Assembly (NCBI GenBank): GCA_018238155.1
Contig: JABCTZ010000003.1
Location: 124,001-188,000 of the forward strand
Direction of reading: 5' to 3'
Length of the DNA stretch: 64,000 bases
Source of the DNA: Candidatus Heimdallarchaeota archaeon
GTDB lineage: Archaea; Asgardarchaeota; Heimdallarchaeia; JABLTI01
The notes beneath the pieces are model-generated. The model saw only the letters and a list, made by a program, of their open reading frames with translations, was not told the origin of the DNA and made no database searches. The translations under genes and the position numbers were made by a program. Of this stretch, positions 16,189 through 24,940 are shown piece after piece; positions within the stretch are counted from its first letter, which is position 1; every line of letters begins with the position of its first letter.

Positions 16189-17574
16189 TTAGCTTGTGAT
16201 TTGCATTATATTCATTATTTTTTCTTTTTGTTTCATACTATAAATAGCAAACAGAATGACCAATGCAATTGCGAATGCTATACTAGCGAATATGAATGAC
16301 CAAGGGTATCCACCAAAAACGGTTAATGATTTCACAGTTTCTTTGTTTAACAGTAAAATGCCTTGAACCAATGTTGCTAATGATTTTACTGCAGTGCTAA
16401 AGACAAAGAATATTCCCATGAAACTTGCTTCTCGTCCTTTTGGGACAATATCTGCCGGCAAAGCAATTTGAAGTGTACTAATTAATATGTTACTTAATCC
16501 TCCAATTATTACGATAAAATAAATCGCGCTGAAATTCTTCATCAGTGCCAGTAACAAACAGAAAATACCATAGCTTAAACTTGCAACAATACTAGCTCTA
16601 GTTTTCCCGATTCTATTTACAAACCAGATAACAGGTATAAGAAATACTGCAATAAAGACACCCATTAGAATATTACTTGCAAAAGAGGCGGTAATTTCTA
16701 GAACATCGAAACGTTTTACTAATGAAACTACAAGCCCCGTCTCAACTAAATGTGAACCAAACCCCCAAAAAGTATTAACTATTAATAATAGAGCCCATGG
16801 TAACCCTCCATATTTCCAGATAATTTTTGGTATTCTTCTAATATCACTTAGTTTAACATCACTAGGTTCTTTTGGATTCTCTCGAGGTAAAAGAATACTT
16901 GTTAAAATACCTCCTATTGCTAAAGCTAAACCAGTAATTATCCAAATAATCCATGAAAAACCATTATCTATTAGCATTGAAAAAATAATTATCGCAATTG
17001 CTGCCCCTGTAGCACTAAATATTATTACAACTACACTTGCAAAAGTTCTTTCTTTCTTTTTGAAAAGATCTGAAATCAGTGAAAACCAAGCAGGATAAGC
17101 TCCACCCAATAACAAGTGAGCAATAGTGAAGATAATTGCCAACAAAATGAAGATCATTGTTAAGTTATTTACAACCTGTGTTATTAGTGGAATTAATATG
17201 AAAAATGCTCCTGCACCTACACTTCCAAGAAAAATTGTTGGTATTCTCTGTCCAAACTTTGAACGAATTTTGTCACTGATAATTCCTCCGAAAATTGCCC
17301 CAATACATAATGCCATCAATGAAATTGAAAAGAGTACAGATATTACAATAGAACTTTTAAATCCCACATCTTCTAAGATTTCAATAAAATGTACATATTC
17401 TGCTGTCGTAACAAAATTATAACCGAAACTGAATACTCCAACAGCAAAAAGAAATTTGACAAGTTTTTTTGTTACTACTAATTTCTCAATTTTCTCTTCT
17501 TGTATCTGGTAATCTTCTTGTGTTTCAGCATTTCCTTCATTCATTGAGGTGTTCAAACCTTTACCATTGTCCAC
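16189..17574 (-). CDS. MFS transporter, 12 TM, sugar/cation-symporter-like
   Basis: 461 residues with about 12 hydrophobic segments after a ~40-residue acidic cytoplasmic N-terminus. The loop after TM2 has the MFS motif A variant SDKIRSKFGQRIPTIFLG, like that of glycoside/pentoside symporters and SLC45-type carriers. It is distantly similar in layout to the MFS gene at 26359-27672, which carries the same loop motif. The substrate is unknown. The start is GTG 17574; an in-frame ATG at 17544 is an alternative. Confidence 0.85.
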   Translation of the reverse strand: MDNGKGLNTSMNEGNAETQEDYQIQEEKIEKLVVTKKLVKFLFAVGVFSFGYNFVTTAEYVHFIEILEDVGFKSSIVISVLFSISLMALCIGAIFGGIISDKIRSKFGQRIPTIFLGSVGAGAFFILIPLITQVVNNLTMIFILLAIIFTIAHLLLGGAYPAWFSLISDLFKKKERTFASVVVIIFSATGAAIAIIIFSMLIDNGFSWIIWIITGLALAIGGILTSILLPRENPKEPSDVKLSDIRRIPKIIWKYGGLPWALLLIVNTFWGFGSHLVETGLVVSLVKRFDVLEITASFASNILMGVFIAVFLIPVIWFVNRIGKTRASIVASLSYGIFCLLLALMKNFSAIYFIVIIGGLSNILISTLQIALPADIVPKGREASFMGIFFVFSTAVKSLATLVQGILLLNKETVKSLTVFGGYPWSFIFASIAFAIALVILFAIYSMKQKEKIMNIMQITS

Positions 17575-17725
17575 CAGTTCTCTGGAAAATTTTTCTTATA
17601 AACATAACATTTTTGTCTATGGATGAATGAACAAATCAATAAAATATACTACAACAAAAAGATAATTAAAGGTTAATTTTCTTAAGAAGTAAAAAGAAAA
17701 AATAATCAATTTTGTTGTGTTAATC

Positions 17726-18184
17726 ATGGCACCTATATCTTTAAATTTAAATTCCTGGGAATGGTGGCTCATAATTGTTATATCAATTTTGCTTCTGACT
17801 TTGACGTTATATCTTAGTATGAGGTTTGTCACTGGTCGTAAGAAATTAACATTCGGATATTTCCTTAGAATATTCCTTATTTCAATTGTTCTTCTAATTG
17901 GTCTTGTTGCAGTTGCAGAAGCTATTGCTCAAGTATTAAATTTAGGATACCATTTTGCACCAATGTTTTACATATTGATGACAATGGGTTTCATTCTAAT
18001 AATAAGATACTTCCTAACAAATTCTACTGTTATACCATACCATGAAGGATCATCAGATAAATATTGGCAATGGTCAATGTGGGTAACTTTGATATCCATA
18101 ATATTATTGTTCATAATTGCTTTCCTTGTTGAACTTATATCTGGTTTAATTATAGATCCGCCCTTGACTCTAATCACTTTCTAA
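17726..18184 (+). CDS. Small four-TM membrane protein
   Basis: 152 residues from ATG 17726, with four hydrophobic segments around residues 13-33, 47-70, 78-96 and 115-140. A short polar loop (NSTVIPYHEGSSDKYWQW) lies between TM3 and TM4. No recognised family and no charged catalytic residues in the membrane. It is divergent from the MFS gene at 16189-17574 and followed by its own terminator. Confidence 0.65.
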   Translation: MAPISLNLNSWEWWLIIVISILLLTLTLYLSMRFVTGRKKLTFGYFLRIFLISIVLLIGLVAVAEAIAQVLNLGYHFAPMFYILMTMGFILIIRYFLTNSTVIPYHEGSSDKYWQWSMWVTLISIILLFIIAFLVELISGLIIDPPLTLITF

Positions 18185-18193
18185 GAAATTAAC

Positions 18194-18222
18194 ATAAAAA
18201 AGGGATTTCCCTTTTTTCTATT
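18194..18222 (+). terminator. Perfect hairpin with A/T-rich stem
   Basis: AAAAAAGGG pairs with CCCTTTTTT around ATTT, followed by more T-rich sequence. It ends the preceding membrane-protein gene. Confidence 0.65.
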
Positions 18223-18328
18223 CTTTTTTTCAAACAATTTTTTTATATCTAATTGAGAAATAACTTTTAGACTATACAAAACGATTAAAAGTCTTGAAAA
18301 TGTAATTAAAATTGGAAGGTAATTAAAT

Positions 18329-18748
18329 TTGAGCGACACAGATAACAATCCAAATACTATTTTAGATGCTACATTATTGGTTTTGGATTCAGGTGAATTA
18401 CTTTGGTCCCCGAATCGTGGGCACCAGGATAAATGGGAAGGAGATGTTTTATTCTCAGGATTAATGGTTGCATTAAATCAGATGTTTTCATCAATATATG
18501 GTGACAACATTTTTACCATCCAAAGCAAAAATCAAATGTCAATTATTGTTATGTATTCCAATCCTGATAATAATTGGCATCTTGTTGCTCGAAGTAGCTA
18601 TACAGAAAAAACAGCTATTTATGATTTGGTTGAAGAATTAGGTGAAACTCTTTCAATAGGCTTAGGAGACACTCTTTCTCAAGATTCAGCAAATTTGGAT
18701 ATGATTGATTATGTTATTGATAATGTTATCAGTTCCTTTTCGGGATGA
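18329..18748 (+). CDS. Possible longin/roadblock-like fold protein
   Basis: 139 residues from TTG 18329, with GGAAGGT eight bases upstream. The pattern is a strand (ATLLVLDSGELLW), then a segment like those in Asgard longin-type proteins (DVLFSGLMVALNQMFSSIYG), then strands (FTIQSKNQMSIIVMYS, WHLVARSSY) and C-terminal helices. In Asgard archaea longin and roadblock proteins are thought to act with small GTPases; none is encoded in this window. The match is by pattern only, so the call is tentative. Confidence 0.5.
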   Translation: MSDTDNNPNTILDATLLVLDSGELLWSPNRGHQDKWEGDVLFSGLMVALNQMFSSIYGDNIFTIQSKNQMSIIVMYSNPDNNWHLVARSSYTEKTAIYDLVEELGETLSIGLGDTLSQDSANLDMIDYVIDNVISSFSG

Positions 18749-18928
18749 GTGAAATTTAATTCCAATCCTTTAGTTACCATCCAGAAATCATTTTTCTATT
18801 TTGGTTTTGCCATAGTGATAACCAAATGATTTTAAACTCAATTCAAATAATAATACTAAACACGGTGAAATTCTCAATTGTAGTGTTTCTATTCTAACAA
18901 TTGAATGTTAAACTGGAGGTCTATGAAA

Positions 18929-19558
18929 ATGTCGGAAGATCAACCACCAAAAACACCTGAAGTAGAAATGGAAGAACCAGTAAAAGAAGAAGACTCTGCT
19001 GAATTAAAACAAAAAATTTCAGAACTTGAAAGAACCTTAGCTGATAAAGATTCAGAATTAACAAAGAAAGAGGCAGAAATTTCTCCACTTGCAGACAAAG
19101 TAAAGAAATTTGAAGATGAAGCTGCAAGTAAGGACGAGAAAATTTCTAAATTTAATGATGAACTCAAGGATCTTAAATCTGTAGATGCGGAAAATAAAGA
19201 AAAAGTCAAAGGTTTAGAACATCGATTATCCCAAAAAGAACTCGAAATTACTCGCTTAGAGGGATCTGTTGAAGATTTAAGCATTGCAAAGAAGAAAATT
19301 GAAGATCTTCAAAAAGAATATAAAAAACTTGAAGAGGAAATGAGATCACTTACTAAACTCTTTGAAAATGAACCCCGATATACAATTCTCAAGGATCTTG
19401 ATGAATTCGGTGAAATGCGTATGAATCAAGTTGCTATGAAAGCGGGAGTTGCTCCTGTCCAAGCTAAAAAATGGCTTGAAGAGCTTGAGCGCGCCGGTTT
19501 AGTTGAAATTCATGATGAAGGTCGAGACAGTAATCCTCTCGTATCTAAAAAGAAATAA
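18929..19558 (+). CDS. Coiled-coil protein with C-terminal winged helix
   Basis: About 209 residues. ATG 18929 is eight bases from the strong GGAGGT and is preferred over ATG 18923, two bases away. Residues ~20-145 form a long heptad coiled coil rich in Glu/Lys. Residues ~150-205 look like a winged helix (LDEFGEMRMNQVAMKAGVAPVQAKKWLEELERAGLVEIH). A cytosolic DNA-binding or scaffold protein is likely; partners are unknown. A hairpin and T-run follow. Confidence 0.7.
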   Translation: MSEDQPPKTPEVEMEEPVKEEDSAELKQKISELERTLADKDSELTKKEAEISPLADKVKKFEDEAASKDEKISKFNDELKDLKSVDAENKEKVKGLEHRLSQKELEITRLEGSVEDLSIAKKKIEDLQKEYKKLEEEMRSLTKLFENEPRYTILKDLDEFGEMRMNQVAMKAGVAPVQAKKWLEELERAGLVEIHDEGRDSNPLVSKKK

Positions 19559-19562
19559 TCTA

Positions 19563-19600
19563 AACTAGAATTTGTTCCTAGTTGATTTCTTTTTTTAAAT
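19563..19600 (+). terminator. Hairpin plus T-rich run
   Basis: AACTAG (19563-19568) pairs with CTAGTT (19578-19583), followed by GATTTCTTTTTTTAAATTTTTTT. Confidence 0.55.
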
Positions 19601-19763
19601 TTTTTTAACTTTAAAATAGCTTTTTCTGATGTCATTCAATTTTCTTTGAACGTTAAATAATCAGATAAAAGCAATTATTAAGTAGTAATCTTATAATAAT
19701 CTGTTATTAGCATTTAGCAAATCAAATTTGAAAGATTAAAATTTGGAGGCAATTCTTTCTTAG

Positions 19764-22094
19764 ATGACCCCCTTACTTATTTCAAGGAAAAAAGTGATTG
19801 CTATCACATCAATTATTATTATCTTCCTTACTGGGCAAGTTATTGGAACCTCCATAAATCAATGTGATTCTCTTTATCATGATGATTATAATGTCTCAGA
19901 TGAGGATTTAATCAATCAAATTAAATTTGCTACAACCTCACTAACTTCACTTTATAATGAAAAGGAAGGTCTTTTTGTCTGGAATGTGCAGGATCCATAT
20001 AATCTTTCTCAATTTGGTGATTTAAGCGATTTAACAAATGGTGGGGAAGGTTTTGAAGTCTTAGATGGCGAATTGTGGCTTAATGGCTTAGCACAAGATG
20101 TATCGTTACAGTATCTATTATTGAAGAATTATGTTTCAACCTCATTACAGTTTATTGGAACAATAGATGAACATCGAGAGTTCAATCGCGAATGGATTTT
20201 CATGACATATGAAATTATTCATTCTTTGTATTATAATGTAGCCAATAGTGATTTCTTATTGAGCGTTTTAAATGCTTTATCTGTTAATGATGACACATTT
20301 GGAGAATATTGGAATGTATTAATTCGTACAAAATATAATTCTTTTATCCAAGAAGAAATTTCTTTATTATGTGATACACTTGTTTTAGGCTCAAAGATTC
20401 TTCGAGCAGCTGAATTTATGCCTTACTTTAATTTCTACGAAAAATCAATTCTTCTTGTTTTATCTAATCAGATAAGTAACTGGTGGAAAGCTATCAATAG
20501 ATATACTCTATATGATCCTGATTTTGCTATTGCAGGTATAGGTTTATCCAAAATTCACAGTAAATATCAAAAGTGGATTGATTGGCGGGCATTCAAAGAA
20601 TTAGCTACAAATGGTAGTTTTACAACTACAGATATTTTTACTTCTGAACATGAAGACTTACAAAGGCTTATCTTTACTTCTCCACAAATTGCTAATATTT
20701 ATCTCGAACAAATCGAAAAAGCAAATGCAAAACAGTCATATGGTTGGGATGATAATCGACATCATTATGCTGAAATATCTGATTCCTTGGCTAAAGGAAT
20801 TTACAATGAAATAATAAATTCCTATTATGAACATATTTTCTACGTTCGTGATCATGTAATTTATGTCTTTAATCCTCAATACAATGATAGTTGGACTCCA
20901 TTACCTGATAGATTTCAAGGATATTCATATTATTCGGGAGAATATTTCATTGATTCTCAAGGTTCAGAAAATGATTTTTATGCCTATCGTAATGATAACT
21001 CTCCATTAAAAATCACTGGCACACGAACTTATCAAGGTGCAGGTGATATTAGAGGTCTAATGGATGTTTATACATTACTTTCTCATTCCTTTACTAATGA
21101 TGACTACTTACAAGATTTTGAAAAGAAATCTTTCGAAATATTGATACAAATAGTAAATGCTCAAAGAAGTGATCATGCATTTGTTTTCAGCCCATATTTT
21201 GGTTCTGCACTAGATGAAAGCGTGGTTCTTAATCCTTTGATAAATGATGCTCAAATCATCAATCCAAACGTTTTACCTGAAGGTATTGACCAGTTTACTG
21301 GTACAATGTCTGTAATGGAATTTTTACTTGAAGCACAATCTGATTTGACTATTTTCGGCACAGAAGAAATGAATTATTTAAATGATAAATTACAAAGTAC
21401 AATTCTATCCATTACAGAATTATTTGAGTTAATGACTCATAAATCAACCATGGGTATCCCCAAACAAACAATTCTTGGAAATTCTAATCCACAAGAGCAT
21501 GAAACTCACTATTATAGTGCAGAAAACATTCTCGTTAAGATCAACTTTTTTGATTCATTAACAAATGAAATCTTATTACCTGACTGGCTTGAAAATTATA
21601 ATACTTATACATTCCTTGGTACTTCTTTCATTTATCAATGGGATTATCTAACTCTACTTAAAGATGCCTTCCTAAATTTGAAGGATCCTGCTATTGTTAC
21701 TCCATTATTTGACTCACTAGTTCTCTTCAGTGAAGATTTCTTACAAGATGAACAGTATCAACTTCTTTCAATTTGTGAAGCAAAAGATGCAATTGCACGA
21801 ACACTCTTTACTGAAGCACTAGTAGATAGTAGTATAATTTTGAGTGACCAAACCGGCATTTATGGCAATGCAATTCCTTACAAATATCGGTCTGAGGTTT
21901 CTCCTGTGACCAATGTTTTTGCAGCTGAAACACCACAACGTGTATCTGCCTTGATTTTATCAATCCTACCTTCCCTTGCTGATATCACAGAAGTTATTTC
22001 AAATCCAATCAATCAAATAGTTATTTTTGGTTTTGCTTGTGGTGTAATAATGACGATTGTAGTTATCTATATTCGACGACCAAAGCACCAGTAA
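19764..22094 (+). CDS. Large surface protein with signal peptide and C-terminal membrane anchor
   Basis: 776 residues. The N-terminal hydrophobic segment (VIAITSIIIIFLTGQVIG, ~11-28) is a signal or anchor. The C-terminal segment (NQIVIFGFACGVIMTIVVIY) followed by RRPKHQ is a membrane anchor with a very short inside tail. The large outside part is mostly helical and aromatic rich and could be an (alpha/alpha) barrel of the glycosidase/lyase type; I see no decisive catalytic motif. GGAGG at ~19745 lies 13 bases before the ATG. Transcribed alone. Function not recognised. Confidence 0.7.
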   Translation: MTPLLISRKKVIAITSIIIIFLTGQVIGTSINQCDSLYHDDYNVSDEDLINQIKFATTSLTSLYNEKEGLFVWNVQDPYNLSQFGDLSDLTNGGEGFEVLDGELWLNGLAQDVSLQYLLLKNYVSTSLQFIGTIDEHREFNREWIFMTYEIIHSLYYNVANSDFLLSVLNALSVNDDTFGEYWNVLIRTKYNSFIQEEISLLCDTLVLGSKILRAAEFMPYFNFYEKSILLVLSNQISNWWKAINRYTLYDPDFAIAGIGLSKIHSKYQKWIDWRAFKELATNGSFTTTDIFTSEHEDLQRLIFTSPQIANIYLEQIEKANAKQSYGWDDNRHHYAEISDSLAKGIYNEIINSYYEHIFYVRDHVIYVFNPQYNDSWTPLPDRFQGYSYYSGEYFIDSQGSENDFYAYRNDNSPLKITGTRTYQGAGDIRGLMDVYTLLSHSFTNDDYLQDFEKKSFEILIQIVNAQRSDHAFVFSPYFGSALDESVVLNPLINDAQIINPNVLPEGIDQFTGTMSVMEFLLEAQSDLTIFGTEEMNYLNDKLQSTILSITELFELMTHKSTMGIPKQTILGNSNPQEHETHYYSAENILVKINFFDSLTNEILLPDWLENYNTYTFLGTSFIYQWDYLTLLKDAFLNLKDPAIVTPLFDSLVLFSEDFLQDEQYQLLSICEAKDAIARTLFTEALVDSSIILSDQTGIYGNAIPYKYRSEVSPVTNVFAAETPQRVSALILSILPSLADITEVISNPINQIVIFGFACGVIMTIVVIYIRRPKHQ

Positions 22095-22225
22095 AATGAC
22101 ATAATTGAAAGTAAAAAACCCTTTTCATTATTAATTTCCATAATAACATCTGACCTAAAATTTATAAACAATATAAACCTTATTAGTTTAATAGTGTCCA
22201 CTTAACATGTTAGGAGCAAAGTCAA

Positions 22226-22756
22226 TTGCAGTCATTTCAAAATGAAATAAATAGTTTTCTGAAAAATATCACCGAAGCTCGTAAATCTTCTTCAATTGAT
22301 TTACTAAGATTAGATGATACTACATTGGCGGTTGTTGGATTACAATCAATTAAAATCTTAACTGATACTCAAAAAGAGATGGTTGAATTATTGTTAGATA
22401 ATCCAAGATCAGGAGCACAACTTGCTAAATTGACTAAGAAGACTCCCCAATTTATTTCAAAAATAATGAAGACTCTAATCAAATACCAGCTTGTAGATCA
22501 TATTCCAGCACCCTTTGGTCCTTCAAAATTCTATACCTTGAAAGCAAATATTCTTGGTACAGAGAAAATTGGAGTGATGAAAGGTAAAACAATCCCCTCT
22601 GAGCTTGAAGAAGAAATTGAACGCAGGGGAGTATTTGGAAATTTAATGTCACTATCATTTCATGAAATATTAAACATGATCAGGGAACTTGACGAAAGCG
22701 AAAAACAAAAAGTCCTCGACTATATTATAGAATATACTCAAGTCGTGGAGGATTAA
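22226..22756 (+). CDS. Winged-helix transcriptional regulator-like protein
   Basis: 176 residues from TTG 22226, with TAGGAG upstream and a TATA box (TTTATAAAC, ~22161-22169). Residues ~50-100 form an HTH: KEMVELLLDNPRSGAQLAKLTKKTPQFISKIMKTLIKYQLV, typical of MarR/ArsR-type readers that separate from RNA by a wing. The C-terminal half is helical and may dimerise. Its stop lies four bases from the likely CTG start of the next gene, so the two are translated together; the membrane protein may sense or be controlled by it. Confidence 0.7.
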   Translation: MQSFQNEINSFLKNITEARKSSSIDLLRLDDTTLAVVGLQSIKILTDTQKEMVELLLDNPRSGAQLAKLTKKTPQFISKIMKTLIKYQLVDHIPAPFGPSKFYTLKANILGTEKIGVMKGKTIPSELEEEIERRGVFGNLMSLSFHEILNMIRELDESEKQKVLDYIIEYTQVVED

Positions 22757-22759
22757 TCG

Positions 22760-23545
22760 CTGAACGACAAACGACCTACATCGGCCAAAAAACCAGTCTT
22801 CACAAAAATTGTGAAGGAATCACTAAAATCGATCATCTTAAGCGGCGAGAGCCAACTGGATAAGTTCGTTTCTCACCGCGTCCTATATTTTCTTGGTTTT
22901 CTAACTGGTTGGGATCCTAGAATTTTTTCCATAGAATTGTTGCCAATAAGTTACTTTTTAATTTGGTCAATTGTTCTTTTTGCTCTGAATGAAATTTATT
23001 TTGCTCTGATTTTTCTAATTTCAGGGTTTTTAATATTCATCTATTTTATCTTACTTCATACTGTTATCTCATCTTGGGATAGAATTAGACGTTGGCTTAT
23101 TCGTAAGGCTCGAAAACGAGGGGGAGTAAAAAATTTGACTCTAGAAGACATCAAATTTTTATTGATATACACGCGAAAAGTATTTGGTGTAAAAACTGAA
23201 GTCGCTTCCCAAAACGGAAAACCATTTTCTGAAGAAAATCTTCGTAAATTGTTACAGCATCACAAATATTGGCAAAAAATATTAACTGTATTAGTTATTT
23301 TTGTTCTTTTTATTTTGACTGGTTTGGGGATTTATGGTGTTGTCATAGAAGCAAATATCTTGAATTGGTTGAAGGATTGGTGGTATTTTATACCTGCACT
23401 TTTTTCAATTATTCTTATAGGCATTATTGGATTGGTAATTTCAAAGTCTAAAATTAGAGCTACAATAAATAACATCCCGACAGATAAATTCGATGAGGTT
23501 CTAAGAATTTTGAACGACTTTGAAGTTTTTGGTGGAAAGAAATAA
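22760..23545 (+). CDS. Four-TM membrane protein, probably starting at CTG
   Basis: About 261 residues if read from CTG 22760, which has a GGAGG (22747-22751) exactly eight bases upstream. The first ordinary start, GTG 22811, has no ribosome site. The CTG reading adds 17 residues (NDKRPTSAKKPVFTKIV). Hydrophobic segments lie in two pairs: ~60-105 and ~170-225. A basic cytoplasmic stretch (RIRRWLIRKARKRG) lies between them. Coupled to the upstream regulator. Function unknown. Confidence 0.65.
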   Translation: MNDKRPTSAKKPVFTKIVKESLKSIILSGESQLDKFVSHRVLYFLGFLTGWDPRIFSIELLPISYFLIWSIVLFALNEIYFALIFLISGFLIFIYFILLHTVISSWDRIRRWLIRKARKRGGVKNLTLEDIKFLLIYTRKVFGVKTEVASQNGKPFSEENLRKLLQHHKYWQKILTVLVIFVLFILTGLGIYGVVIEANILNWLKDWWYFIPALFSIILIGIIGLVISKSKIRATINNIPTDKFDEVLRILNDFEVFGGKK

Positions 23546-23562
23546 AAAAAAGAACGTTCAAG

Positions 23563-24012
23563 TTATTCTTTCTTCTTTTTCCATTCAACCATATCTTCTA
23601 TTGTTACAAAACCTTTTTTTTGAGTTAATTCGGACAAAACCAAATTCACTCTTGCTCTATCTATATTTTCGAAAAAATTTTTACTCTTTGGTTCTGAATA
23701 GAATTCAAATAAAGGTAATATTGCTCTTTCATCACCAAATTTTCCCAGAGCAATGGCTGCATTTCTTCTTGTTTCAACATCAGAATCCGTTTCAATTGCC
23801 TTGTTCAAAGCTTCAATTGCATCTTCATTTTCAATTCTCCCCAATGCTACTGCAGCACGTCTTCTAACACTGCTTTCAGAATCGTTTAATAAAACATGTT
23901 CAAGATGTTGTATTGCACTTGCATCTTGAGCTAATGCTAGATTATCAACCGCTTTCTCTCGTACTGTTTTCTTCCTGCTCTTAAGATCTGCCAGATTTTT
24001 TTTCAAAACCAT
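23563..24012 (-). CDS. HEAT-repeat (PBS lyase-like) protein
   Basis: 149 residues, mostly HEAT repeats: AIQHLEHVLLNDSESSVRRRAAVALGRIENEDAIEALNKAIETD and then VETRRNAAIALGKFGDERAI. Such short HEAT proteins act as protein-binding scaffolds. It lies 25 bases downstream of the HAD phosphatase-like gene on the same strand and is likely co-transcribed. The C-terminus (GFVTIEDMVEWKKKKE) is not HEAT. Confidence 0.8.
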   Translation of the reverse strand: MVLKKNLADLKSRKKTVREKAVDNLALAQDASAIQHLEHVLLNDSESSVRRRAAVALGRIENEDAIEALNKAIETDSDVETRRNAAIALGKFGDERAILPLFEFYSEPKSKNFFENIDRARVNLVLSELTQKKGFVTIEDMVEWKKKKE

Positions 24013-24037
24013 AATTTTGACTTCCTATTAAATATGA

Positions 24038-24787
24038 TTAAATAGGATCCCCATGTAGTTTTTTCTGTTCTAATTGATGAAGCCAATCAGTAATTATTTG
24101 TAATAATTCATGTGGATTATTAATAATATGATCTGCATCCAAATCATCAATTACAGAGAAACCCCAAGATACTCCTACCGTTTTCAAGTTATTTATTTTT
24201 CCCAGATAAATATCAAATTGCGTATCTCCAATGAACACTCCGTTTGTAATTTGTTTATCTTCTAGAAAAATTTTAAAGCTCTTTTCTTTATTTTTGTGAT
24301 CCGTAATTACTGTCTCAAAAACATTTGGAATGCCAAATTGGGTCAGTATTTTTTCTCGCTTTTCTGGAGAATTAAGTTCAGTGTCGTGTGTTACAATAGC
24401 CATTTTAACCTTAGCTATTTTTTGTATTTTTATTAGAACTTCTGGAATACCCTCAAAAGCCTTAGCATTTTTCCGAAATTCCTCTAGACGAACCTTATCG
24501 AATCTTTTCCGTCCTCCTAAAATGAATTTTAAAGGGTTCATTTTATATTTTAATAATATCTTAATTTTACTTGATTTTGGAAAATCATTGTACAAGTATT
24601 TAACTTGCTGAGGGGGAAAATCTCTCCCCAAGTATTTTGAATAAGTATTTGATAATGCATTAATTGTATCTATTAGTGTCCCTGAATAATCAAAAAAAAT
24701 CCAAGGAGTATCATTTACACTTGTGTTCTGGTTTTTTGTAATTGATTCATTTAATTTCTTAGTTTTTACTTTTTCTTTAACAGACAA
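24038..24787 (-). CDS. HAD-superfamily hydrolase (phosphatase-like)
   Basis: 249 residues. HAD motif I is WIFFDYSGTLIDT, with the nucleophile Asp and DxxGT spacing but Tyr in place of the usual second Asp position. Motif II is in VTHDTE, motif IV in FIGDTQFDIYLGK. The missing second Asp of motif I (DYSGT rather than DxDGT) may mean a changed or lost phosphatase activity. The ~25 N-terminal residues are polar and outside the fold. Co-transcribed with the HEAT gene. Confidence 0.8.
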   Translation of the reverse strand: MSVKEKVKTKKLNESITKNQNTSVNDTPWIFFDYSGTLIDTINALSNTYSKYLGRDFPPQQVKYLYNDFPKSSKIKILLKYKMNPLKFILGGRKRFDKVRLEEFRKNAKAFEGIPEVLIKIQKIAKVKMAIVTHDTELNSPEKREKILTQFGIPNVFETVITDHKNKEKSFKIFLEDKQITNGVFIGDTQFDIYLGKINNLKTVGVSWGFSVIDDLDADHIINNPHELLQIITDWLHQLEQKKLHGDPI

Positions 24788-24940
24788 ATTGTTTCACCAT
24801 TCGTTATGCTATTTCAATAGATAAAATCAGCTTCGTTATATTTCAAATAAAGTTTCGCTTTGTGTAATTATATCTATATATTTGGTAATTTTTTCTACTT
24901 ACTTTTGGTAGTTTATAAAGAAAACAACCCGTGGGATAAT

